Source: an uncultured Alphaproteobacteria bacterium
GTDB taxonomy: Bacteria; Pseudomonadota; Alphaproteobacteria; Rhizobiales; Hyphomicrobiaceae
Direction of reading: 5' to 3'
DNA: 7,817 nucleotides
Assembly (NCBI GenBank): GCA_937950105.1
Contig: CALFEM010000218.1
Span: forward strand, 1 to 7,817
Part shown: positions 1 through 7,584 of the stretch, in pieces
Numbering within the stretch: position 1 is the stretch's first letter
Layout of the letters: the number at the start of each line of letters is the position of its first letter
The notes under the pieces: model-generated
Databases searched by the model: none
What the model was told of the DNA's origin: nothing
The model's input: only the letters and a program-made list of their open reading frames with translations
Position numbers and translations under genes: made by a program

Positions 1-9
1 AATGAAGGC

Positions 10-747
10 ATGAACTGGCAGGACGAAGCGATCGTGCTTTCTGTGCGCCCGCACGGCGAGACGGCGGCCGTCGTCGAACTTTTCACGCGCGCGCATGGCC
101 GCCACATGGGGCTCGTGCACGGGGGGCGCTCGCGCAAGAGCCGCCCGGTGCTGCAGACCGGCAATCATGTCGATGCGAGCTGGAAGGGGCGGCTGTCGGA
201 AAGCCTCGGCCACATGGCGCTGGAACTGCGGACACATTACGCGGCAACCGCGATGGACAGTCCCCTCGCACTCGCCGGCCTCTCGTCCATGGCGAGCCTT
301 GCGCGGCTGCTGCCGGAGCGCGATCCCCACCCCTCGCTCTACGAGGTGACGCTGTTCGTACTCGGCTTCCTCGACGATCCGAGCGTCTGGCCGGCGCTGC
401 TGGTGCGCTGGGAAGTCGCCCTGCTCGCCGAACTCGGCTTCGGCCTCGATCTCGACCAGTGCGCGGCGACCGGCAGCAACGACGATCTGATCTACGTGTC
501 GCCGAAGTCGGGCCGCGCCGTTTCCGCGTCCGCGGGCGAGCCCTATCGCGACAAGCTGCTCGCCTTGCCGCAGTTCCTGCTCAAGGGGCGCCGTGCGGGT
601 GTCACCAGCGCGGACGTCGCGGCGGGCCTGAAGCTGACACGTTATTTTCTCGAGGCGCGCGTCCTGTCGCCACGCGGGCAGGCGATGCCTGAGCCACGTC
701 TGCGTCTGGAAACCATGCTGGCGAACGCGCCGGCCGCGGCTATTTGA
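10..747 (+). CDS. recO: DNA repair protein RecO
   Basis: RecO works in the RecFOR pathway: it binds single-stranded DNA and SSB and, with RecR, loads RecA at gaps. The 245-residue length is normal for the family. The N-terminus (MNWQDEAIVLSVRPHGET, then GLVHGGRSRKSRPVLQTGN at about residues 34-52) is the typical RecO OB fold. The rest is the helical C-terminal domain, with 'CAATGSNDDLIYVSPKSGRA' at residues 151-170, as in alphaproteobacterial RecO. Only Cys151 is present, so the four-cysteine zinc site of some RecO proteins is absent, which I believe is usual in this class. The ATG at 10 gives the expected N-terminus. AAGG lies at 5-8, only one base from the start, so the true ribosome site may lie outside the window. 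The ATGA here (10-13) could also be a start/stop overlap with an upstream gene (often era in this group), but only nine bases precede it. The stop overlaps the converging CAP-domain gene by 8 bp. Confidence 0.95.
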   Translation: MNWQDEAIVLSVRPHGETAAVVELFTRAHGRHMGLVHGGRSRKSRPVLQTGNHVDASWKGRLSESLGHMALELRTHYAATAMDSPLALAGLSSMASLARLLPERDPHPSLYEVTLFVLGFLDDPSVWPALLVRWEVALLAELGFGLDLDQCAATGSNDDLIYVSPKSGRAVSASAGEPYRDKLLALPQFLLKGRRAGVTSADVAAGLKLTRYFLEARVLSPRGQAMPEPRLRLETMLANAPAAAI

Positions 748-1447
748 TCTGCCGGCGCGCCTCGACGGCGATGGCCGGCTTGCCGTCCTTGCCCGTCGAG
801 ATGACGTAATTCTGGGGCGCCGCCGTCTCGTAGCGCGCCGACATCGTCGTCGTCCGCGTGCCGGCGACCGCCTTCTCGAACACGACACTCGCCGGCTGGC
901 AGACCGTGTGCGTCGAGGCCATGCTCGGGGCCAACTCGTGGCGCTGCCCGTCGAAGGAATAGGTCACCCGCGATTTCGTGGAGTTGGCGATCTGCACATC
1001 GAAGGCGAGCGAGCGGGGCCGCGCGAACAACTGCACGGCGACATACTTCGGGTCCTTGTCGGGCACGCGGGCGACGGCGACGCCAGTCTCGGTGACGCCC
1101 GGGGCCTCGATGTTGCGGCGGTGGCCGGGGGAATTGACCCAGCCTTCGACGGTGGTGCGGGCGAGTTCGCGCGAGGCGAACCCGCGCGAGTCCGAGCTGC
1201 GGGCGAGGTTTTCCGAAACGAGGCAGAAGGAATATCCGGCGGCGCGCACGCGGTCCGAGATGGTTCGGCCGTCGGCGTCGTGGGCGAAGCTATTGGTGCG
1301 CGCGAGATAATCGGCATAGGCGCGGGCTGCGGCCGTGAGCACGGGCGACGGTTTCACCGCGGCGAGCTTCTGCTCCACCAGGTAGGTGTTGGTCATCTCG
1401 AAGATGGCCGCTTCGACCTGCGGAATTTCGGGAAGGAGTGCGGCCAC
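740..1447 (-). CDS. CAP (SCP/PR-1-like) domain protein, no visible signal peptide
   Basis: The 235-residue product carries a CAP domain at about residues 10-143. Conserved positions are His56 (in FAHD), Glu79 (in SENLA), the 'GWVNSPGHRRNIE' motif with His109, 'TETGVAVAR', and the closing strand 'YVAVQLFARP'. These His and Glu residues form the domain's usual central cavity. Residues about 146-235 form a predicted beta-rich tail I do not recognise. Bacterial CAP proteins are usually exported, and their biochemical role is mostly unknown. The start is GTG (plus-strand 1445-1447) with AGGA (plus-strand 1458-1461) about 10 bases upstream. An in-frame TGA lies two codons before the GTG, so the frame cannot extend, and no hydrophobic leader is seen. 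A later ATG at codon 18 would cut into the first helix of the domain. The gene converges on recO and diverges from the DUF805 gene. Confidence 0.85.
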   Translation of the reverse strand: MAALLPEIPQVEAAIFEMTNTYLVEQKLAAVKPSPVLTAAARAYADYLARTNSFAHDADGRTISDRVRAAGYSFCLVSENLARSSDSRGFASRELARTTVEGWVNSPGHRRNIEAPGVTETGVAVARVPDKDPKYVAVQLFARPRSLAFDVQIANSTKSRVTYSFDGQRHELAPSMASTHTVCQPASVVFEKAVAGTRTTTMSARYETAAPQNYVISTGKDGKPAIAVEARRQIK

Positions 1448-1614
1448 GTCTCAGGCGTCCTGCTGTTCTTGCTGGCACAACTTATCGCGTTGAATTGCGC
1501 CGGTAAATTGACGATTGCGCGGGCTCGGCTTCGCCCCTGCCCGCCGCCAACCGCCGATTAACGCGGCACGGGTATGCTCATCCGTCTACGCCGTTAAACG
1601 GGGAGTGCGTTTGC
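1448..1614. promoter_or_regulatory. Divergent intergenic region, presumed promoters for both flanking genes
   Basis: These 167 bases separate the divergently transcribed CAP-domain gene (-) and DUF805 gene (+), so promoters for both should lie here. It is the most A+T-rich stretch of the left part, around 1480-1515. I see no strong -35/-10 pair: TTGACG at 1508-1513 has no matching -10 at the right distance, and TATGCT at 1573-1578 has no -35. On the right, GGGGAG at 1600-1605 is a good ribosome site for the DUF805 gene. The call rests on gene arrangement, not on a recognised motif. Confidence 0.3.
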
Positions 1615-2265
1615 ATGAGTTTTTGGCAGGTCCTGTTCTCGTTCCGGGGCCGCATCGGCCGTGGCTCGTTGTGGGCCGGCAGCGGCGTGGCGACGGTGCT
1701 CGCAGCGGTCGGTGTCGTGACGGGGATGGCCGCCTTCGGAGCCGGCTTCACCACGGGCTCGACCGCCGGGCTCGGCGTCGCCGCCCTCGTGGTCGTCGTC
1801 ACCATGCTCGCCTTCCTGTGGATGACCTATGCCCTGCTCGTCAAGCGCATGCGGGATCGCGGCAAATCGGCCTGGTGGCTGCTGCCGTTCTTCATTCCCG
1901 TGGCGCTGCGCATCGGCGCCTTCATGGAGGGTGGAACGGCCGGCATGGCAGGGATCGCCATGGATCAGAAGTTGGCGGCACTCGAGGTGGCGCTGGGGCT
2001 CTGGCTGTTCGTGGAATTCGGCTTCATGAAGGGCGTCGAGCCTGGCGAACATGACGGCACATTCACGCCAGCGCCGCGCGGCTTGGATGATGGCTCGGCC
2101 GGCTCTGACTGGGCGGGGCGGGCCATGTCGGCCATCGCCGAGCGCAGGGAGCATCCCGAGACGGCCCCGCACGAGGCACCACTGTCGCCAAAAAAGGGCA
2201 AGCATCAGAGTGGTTTGCGCCAGCAGCCGGCGGGGTTCGGCCGGCGCCGCGGCTTGCCCGCGTGA
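1615..2265 (+). CDS. DUF805 family inner-membrane protein
   Basis: The 216-residue product shows DUF805 hallmarks: an N-terminal 'FSFRGRIGRGSLW' (residues 9-20), the central 'KRMRDRGKSAWWLLPFFIP' (77-95), and 'GFMKGVEPGEHDGTFTP' (136-152) in place of the family's usual Gly/Asn/Pro-rich end. Four hydrophobic segments are visible, at about residues 21-45, 53-76, 87-103 and 118-138, so it should sit in the inner membrane. DUF805 proteins (for example E. coli YhaH and YhaI) have no settled function. Residues about 153-216 form an extra polar, low-complexity tail rich in Pro, Gly and Arg/Lys, longer than in a minimal family member. The ATG at 1615 has GGGGAG nine bases upstream, which supports this start. 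It lies 105 bases before parC on the same strand, so cotranscription is possible but not shown. Confidence 0.85.
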   Translation: MSFWQVLFSFRGRIGRGSLWAGSGVATVLAAVGVVTGMAAFGAGFTTGSTAGLGVAALVVVVTMLAFLWMTYALLVKRMRDRGKSAWWLLPFFIPVALRIGAFMEGGTAGMAGIAMDQKLAALEVALGLWLFVEFGFMKGVEPGEHDGTFTPAPRGLDDGSAGSDWAGRAMSAIAERREHPETAPHEAPLSPKKGKHQSGLRQQPAGFGRRRGLPA

Positions 2266-2283
2266 CGGCGCGGCCGGCGTTGG

Positions 2284-2307
2284 CAGCGCGCCTGCGCGCC
2301 TGCGCTG
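2284..2307. repeat. GC-rich hairpin with two tandem octamers between DUF805 gene and parC
   Basis: CAGCGC (2284-2289) and GCGCTG (2302-2307) form a 6-bp stem around a 12-base loop. Within it GCGCCTGC occurs twice in perfect tandem (2288-2295 and 2296-2303). It starts 18 bases after the DUF805 stop. No clear T-run follows (only CTTT at 2311-2314), so a terminator role is weak; it could equally be part of the parC leader or chance in GC-rich DNA. Confidence 0.3.
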
Positions 2308-2370
2308 GAGCTTTAGCTGTGCCCGCCCCGCACTTGAGCCGGCGCGCGTGGCGCGTTAACTGCTCGCCCC

Positions 2371-4620
<2,250 letters not shown>

Positions 4621-4635
4621 AACCGTTGCGGACCA

Positions 4636-4663
4636 TTGCGGATTTACTCCGATAGCCTACAAT
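4636..4663 (+). promoter_or_regulatory. Candidate sigma-70-type promoter downstream of parC
   Basis: TTGCGG (4636-4641) and TACAAT (4658-4663) are separated by 16 bases, a plausible -35/-10 pair. TACAAT matches the consensus -10 box at five of six positions. Transcription would start near 4669-4671, just before the small Cys-rich protein gene, giving a very short leader (about 13 bases to the ATG at 4683, or 25 to the GTG at 4695). It begins 16 bases after the parC stop and would let the two small exported-protein genes be expressed independently of parC. Confidence 0.5.
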
Positions 4664-4678
4664 CTCGCCGTCGAGATT
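4661..4678. repeat. Perfect 7-bp inverted repeat over the predicted transcription start
   Basis: AATCTCG (4661-4667) and CGAGATT (4672-4678) are perfect inverted copies around the 4-base spacer CCGT. The left arm overlaps the candidate -10 box and the predicted transcription start falls in or beside the spacer. This is the geometry expected of a repressor operator. It could instead be an mRNA hairpin, or a weak parC terminator, though only TTT follows rather than a long T-run. Confidence 0.5.
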
Positions 4679-4682
4679 TGCG

Positions 4683-4961
4683 ATGAGGTGTCGCGTGTCG
4701 CATTTGCCGGGTATCGCCCTGCTGTTGCCGGTACTGCTGCTCGCGGCCCCGTTGGCCGAAGCCGGGCCGATGGTGCGCAAGTGTGCCAAGGGCGAGCATG
4801 CCGTGCCGGACGAGCGCGGCAAGGGCAACCTGTGTGTCTCCGCGAAGGCGTGGGCCGAGGCGCACAAGATCTGCGCGGCGATGGCAACGAAAGGGCGGAA
4901 GATCGATCCGAAGGAATGCCTGTGCCAGGATGGCGACACGGTCGGCCCGTGCGGGAACTGA
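4683..4961 (+). CDS. Small exported Cys-rich protein, unknown function
   Basis: I do not recognise this 92-residue protein. Residues 1-27 form a clear Sec signal peptide: Arg2 and Arg4, a hydrophobic core at about 10-22 ('GIALLLPVLLLAA'), then 'AEA' before a likely cut at 27/28. The mature part of about 65 residues is basic and has six cysteines (34, 51, 64, 79, 81, 90), enough for three disulfides, with 'ECLCQDGDTVGPC' at the end. This suggests a small disulfide-stabilised periplasmic or secreted protein. The start is uncertain: the ATG at 4683 has no ribosome site, whereas the in-frame GTG at 4695 has GAGGTG (4685-4690) four bases upstream and still leaves a usable leader. The promoter-like sequence and inverted repeat directly upstream support a real gene. 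It precedes another exported-protein gene by 73 bases. Confidence 0.75.
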   Translation: MRCRVSHLPGIALLLPVLLLAAPLAEAGPMVRKCAKGEHAVPDERGKGNLCVSAKAWAEAHKICAAMATKGRKIDPKECLCQDGDTVGPCGN

Positions 4962-4970
4962 ACCGTAGAC

Positions 4971-5012
4971 CACGCGGCGCGCGTGCTCTATTCGGGGTGT
5001 CGGGTACCGACA
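4971..5012. repeat. Two short inverted repeats between the two small exported-protein genes
   Basis: CACGCG (4971-4976) and CGCGTG (4980-4985) form a 6-bp stem with loop GCG, starting nine bases after the upstream stop. TGTCGG (4998-5003) and CCGACA (5007-5012) form a second perfect 6-bp repeat around GTA, 22 bases before the next start. The first may be a transcript-end hairpin, although no T-run follows it. The second sits where an operator or leader hairpin could be. Both are short enough to arise by chance in GC-rich DNA. Confidence 0.3.
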
Positions 5013-5034
5013 GGCGGGGCACCGGAACGAGAGC

Positions 5035-5478
5035 ATGAGGGGCCTTCCAGCCAAACTGTGCGGCGCGCTGCTGGCGGCGGCTCTGGTGTTTCCGGGGACC
5101 GCTGTCGCATGTGAGCGCGCCGACTTCGAGGCCGTCGTGGACGAGGCGGCCGCGGCTCTGCGTGACCTCAACCTCAAGAACAAGCCGACCTTCCAGGACA
5201 AGCTGCGCGTGCTGAAGGACAAGCGCGGCTGGAGCCACGACCAGTTCATGAAGGAAGCCGCGCCGTTCGTGCTCGACGACAGAATCGCCGAATACGACCA
5301 GACCTCGACCGACCTGCTCGCCGAGATTTCGACGCTCGGCCAGGAAGGTGCCGACGCCACCACGCCGGACTGCAAGCTGCTCGAAGAACTGCGCTCGCGC
5401 ATGGCGACTCTGGTCGAGAGCCAGACCGCGAAGTGGACCTATATGTTCGGCAAGCTCGACGCCGAGCTGGCGAAGTAG
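5035..5478 (+). CDS. Exported helical protein, unknown function
   Basis: A 147-residue protein I cannot place in a named family. Residues 1-25 are a signal peptide ('MRGLPAKLCGALLAAALVF' then 'GTAVA'), with likely signal peptidase I cleavage before Cys26. The residue at -3 to that Cys is Ala rather than Leu/Val/Ile, so a lipoprotein site is possible but not typical. The mature part is mostly helical and charged: about 29-46 ('DFEAVVDEAAAALRDLNL'), 53-76 and 80-104, with a C-terminal helix at about 112-146 ending in 'FGKLDAELAK'. Cys26 and Cys113 could form one disulfide. The ATG at 5035 has GGA at 5024-5026 and a GA-rich stretch up to the start as a weak ribosome site. It follows the Cys-rich protein gene by 73 bases on the same strand, so the two may form a small unit. 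It converges with the DUF6644 gene across a 17-base gap. Confidence 0.75.
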   Translation: MRGLPAKLCGALLAAALVFPGTAVACERADFEAVVDEAAAALRDLNLKNKPTFQDKLRVLKDKRGWSHDQFMKEAAPFVLDDRIAEYDQTSTDLLAEISTLGQEGADATTPDCKLLEELRSRMATLVESQTAKWTYMFGKLDAELAK

Positions 5479-5502
5479 GCGCGCGTACGGCGGCCTTACT
5501 TC
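5472..5502. terminator. Dyad across two converging stop codons, possible bidirectional terminator
   Basis: GAAGTAGGC (5472-5480) is inverted as GCCTTACTTC (5493-5502), pairing over nine positions with one bulged T and a 12-base loop. Each arm contains the Lys codon and stop of one gene: AAG TAG on the plus strand and AAG TAA on the minus strand. It lies exactly where two converging genes end, as a bidirectional terminator would. Against it, no T-run follows on either side, and part of the symmetry comes simply from both proteins ending in Lys-stop. Confidence 0.4.
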
Positions 5503-5993
5503 AGATAGGCCATCATGCGGCCCGCCGTCATCACTCCGAGCCACAGCGCGATCGATGCCGCCGCATGCAGACGCACGCGCAGCGGCGGAACGTCGCCGCG
5601 ATCCCATGTCCTGACATCGCGGCCGGGCCCGGACTGGTAGAGGCCGGCGTTGACGAAGGCGAGCGCGATCAGCAACAGCTTGACGTGCAGCGAGCGGTTT
5701 CCCGCGAACTCGGCAGCATCCGAGATGAACAGCGCCAGACCGGTGGCGACATTTATCGTTATGCCCGCGAGCACGAACCGCAGCACGTGGCGCGAGAGAT
5801 CGACAACCGCGATGGAGCGCGCGTAGCCGAGCAAGCGGACATCGAAAACTATGATGCCGCCGACCGCGAGCGCCAGTCCGAGGATGTGCAGGGTTTCCAG
5901 CAGCGGATAGGCCCACGCATTCTCGCGCAGCGCCACGGCGAGGCCGGAGGCGGCCACCTGCTCCCAGATCGACGATGGCTCTCCGGTTTCCAT
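5496..5993 (-). CDS. DUF6644-like four-helix membrane protein
   Basis: The 165-residue integral membrane protein has four hydrophobic segments, at about residues 28-50, 70-92, 102-119 and 143-160. The pattern 'ENAWAYPLLETLHILGLALAVG' followed by 'IIVFDVRLLG' resembles the DUF6644 family; I name it from memory with moderate confidence. Histidines sit in or at the edge of each helix (His36, His69, His103, His143), an arrangement that could ligate haem or a metal, but this is inference. The N-terminus is polar and no cleavable signal is seen. The ATG (plus-strand 5991-5993) lies 11 bases after the DUF6152 stop and is preceded by only a weak ribosome site (GACGGGC), so the two genes are probably cotranscribed and perhaps translationally coupled. 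The 3' end meets the 147-residue exported-protein gene at the shared dyad. Confidence 0.75.
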   Translation of the reverse strand: METGEPSSIWEQVAASGLAVALRENAWAYPLLETLHILGLALAVGGIIVFDVRLLGYARSIAVVDLSRHVLRFVLAGITINVATGLALFISDAAEFAGNRSLHVKLLLIALAFVNAGLYQSGPGRDVRTWDRGDVPPLRVRLHAAASIALWLGVMTAGRMMAYLK

Positions 5994-6004
5994 GCCCGTC
6001 AGGC

Positions 6005-6397
6005 TCAGCGCGCCGTGCCGCGCATGGAAATGCTGCGGCCGCCGATGGTGATGCTCTTGAGGCCAAGTTCAGCCGACTTCTGGCGGCTCACCCAGCCGGA
6101 GAGCGTCGCGGTCGCGCCGTCCTTCAGCACCTGCTCGGTCAGCCCCTTGGAGCGAGCGACGAGGATGCCCTCGGTCTCGACCGTCCAGGTGGTTCCGTTC
6201 TTGGCGGTAATGTCGAAAAAGATGTGCGGGTTGGAATAGCGGACATTGCCGATGACGCCGGAGACCGTGAGCAGCTTGCCGGCATCGTACTTGGTGACGA
6301 ACGTATGGTGGGCGAAGACGGTGCCGGTGCCGGCGGCCAGGATGGAGAATGCGACGAGTGCCGCACGCGCGATCGGTCGGAGGGCAATGAGTGACAT
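6005..6397 (-). CDS. DUF6152 family exported protein
   Basis: The 130-residue product has a signal peptide at residues 1-29 ('MSLIALRPIARAALVAFSIL' then 'AAGTGTVFA') with a good cleavage site (Val-Phe-Ala) just before His30-His31. The mature part, about 101 residues, starts 'HHTFVTKYDAGKLLTVSGVI', continues 'VRYSNPHIFFDI' (52-63), and then 'GILVARSKGL' and 'LKDGATATLSGWVSRQKSAE'. This layout, HH then the SNPH motif then a small beta-rich domain ending near 'IGGRSI', fits DUF6152 as I recall it. The function is unknown. If cut as predicted, the mature protein has an N-terminal histidine, a position that binds copper in other periplasmic proteins; that is inference. AGGA (reverse complement at 6406-6409) lies about eight bases before the ATG. 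It is the first gene of a pair with the DUF6644-like membrane protein gene. Confidence 0.8.
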   Translation of the reverse strand: MSLIALRPIARAALVAFSILAAGTGTVFAHHTFVTKYDAGKLLTVSGVIGNVRYSNPHIFFDITAKNGTTWTVETEGILVARSKGLTEQVLKDGATATLSGWVSRQKSAELGLKSITIGGRSISMRGTAR

Positions 6398-6547
6398 GCT
6401 GCTGTCCTGAGGAGATGCAACCCGCGCGAGCTTAGGTCACAACCCGTCACGAGCCGCAAGCGGGTGCGAGCGTCCCCGCGCGCGATTCCTCATCGGCGTG
6501 ATGCAGAGTTGCCGCGGGACCCGGTACAGGTGGAACGGCCGACGCTT
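6398..6547. promoter_or_regulatory. Upstream region of the DUF6152-DUF6644 pair with a spaced direct repeat
   Basis: These 150 bases lie between the prmB stop and the DUF6152 start, both on the minus strand. GTCAC occurs twice in direct orientation at 6436-6440 and 6446-6450, ten bases apart, one helical turn, and 39-53 bases upstream of the DUF6152 ATG. That is a plausible activator or regulator site next to a promoter. TTGTGA on the minus strand here could be a -35 box, but no convincing -10 follows. Nothing else is recognisable, and I see no T-rich terminator after prmB. Confidence 0.35.
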
Positions 6548-7507
6548 TCAGGCGCCCTTGCGCGGCCGATGGGTCCCACGCCGCGGGCGGCGCTGTCCGC
6601 CGTCGAGGCTGGCGAGGTCGTCGGCGGTGACCAGCAACACCTCGCCCTCGCTTTCCTCGGTGTCCAGCCAGATCAACGGCAGATCGGGGAAATCGTGCTC
6701 GATGACCTCGCGCCCGGTGCCGATCTCCATGACCAGCGTGCCGCCGGGCTCGAGGTGCCGGCCCGCCGCAGCGAGGATGCGGCGCACGAGGTCCATGCCG
6801 TCGGTGCCGCCGAGGTGGGCGAGCTTCGGTTCGGCGCGGTACTCCGGCGGGAAGGCTTCCACCGCCGCGCTCGCCACGTAGGGAGGGTTCGACACGATCA
6901 GATCGTAGCGGCGGCCGGACAGCGCTGCGAACAGGTCACTCTCGATCGGCGTCACGCGGTCATGCAGCCGGTAGTCGGCGATGTTCATGCGCGCGACGGC
7001 GAGTGCGCCCGGCGAGATGTCGACCGCGTCGACGCCGGCGCTGTCGAAGGCGAGCGCGGCGAGGATCGCGAGGCAGCCGGAGCCGGTACAAAGGTCGAGC
7101 ACGCGGCCGACGCTGTCGGCATCGGGCACCAGCGCTTCGGGCCGCTCGACGAGCAGTTCGCCGATGTAGGACCGCGGCACGATCACCCGCTCGTCGACGC
7201 GGAACGGGTGCCCCTTGATCCAAGCCTTGCCGACCAGGTACGGGGCCGGCTTGCGCGTCGCGATGCGCTGGGCGATCAGATCGGCGAGGCGCTGGCGTTC
7301 GGGCCGCGTCAGGCGGGCATCGAGCCACGGATCGAGCTGATCGATCGGCAGGTCGAGGCCGGACAACAGCAGGAACGCCGCCTCGTCGAGCGCGCTTCCG
7401 GTGCCGTGTCCATAGACCAGATGCGCTGCGTTGAACTTGCTCACGGCGAAGCGCAGCCAGTCGCGCAGGGTGACGAGGTCATCGAGCGTGGCGGGATTGG
7501 TGGGCAT
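6548..7507 (-). CDS. prmB: 50S ribosomal protein L3 N5-glutamine methyltransferase
   Basis: PrmB uses S-adenosylmethionine to methylate a glutamine side chain of ribosomal protein L3 in the cytoplasm. The 319-residue length is close to the family norm. The N-terminal domain starts with 'LVTLRDWLRFAVSKFNAAHL' and has 'YGHGTGSALDEAAFLLL', which separate PrmB from the release-factor enzyme PrmC. Next come 'RVDERVIVPRSYIGELL' (103-119), SAM motif I 'VLDLCTGSGCLAI' (136-148), the acidic 'VDAVDIS' (159-165), and the catalytic NPPY at 207-210, whose Asn and Pro hold the glutamine amide. The ATG is supported by GAAGG (reverse complement at 7515-7519) seven bases upstream. Residues about 304-319 form a basic tail (Arg/Lys-rich) after the fold. 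It lies 77 bases downstream of bpt in the same direction, so the two may be cotranscribed. Confidence 0.93.
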   Translation of the reverse strand: MPTNPATLDDLVTLRDWLRFAVSKFNAAHLVYGHGTGSALDEAAFLLLSGLDLPIDQLDPWLDARLTRPERQRLADLIAQRIATRKPAPYLVGKAWIKGHPFRVDERVIVPRSYIGELLVERPEALVPDADSVGRVLDLCTGSGCLAILAALAFDSAGVDAVDISPGALAVARMNIADYRLHDRVTPIESDLFAALSGRRYDLIVSNPPYVASAAVEAFPPEYRAEPKLAHLGGTDGMDLVRRILAAAGRHLEPGGTLVMEIGTGREVIEHDFPDLPLIWLDTEESEGEVLLVTADDLASLDGGQRRPRRGTHRPRKGA

Positions 7508-7584
7508 GGAGAAGCCTTCGCGCGTGCGGGATCGTCAGGGATCGCAGGGGCCGGGGCAGACACGGGGCCAAGGCCAGCGCCGGA

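Noticed and set aside
1520..1540. GGGC...GCCC around TCGGCTTC as a terminator or operator
   Set aside because: Only a 4-bp stem, no T-run, and such GGCTTCGCC-like words are common in GC-rich alphaproteobacterial DNA.
908..1561. A 217-codon plus-strand frame over the CAP gene, with a hydrophobic stretch near 1459-1490
   Set aside because: It is the antisense shadow of the CAP domain; the hydrophobic stretch is the complement of a Gln-rich minus-strand reading and not a real leader.
4657..6066. A 469-codon minus-strand frame spanning the two small exported-protein genes and the DUF6644 gene
   Set aside because: It crosses three better-supported genes and two opposite gene directions, and its product is composition-biased with no membrane or signal pattern.
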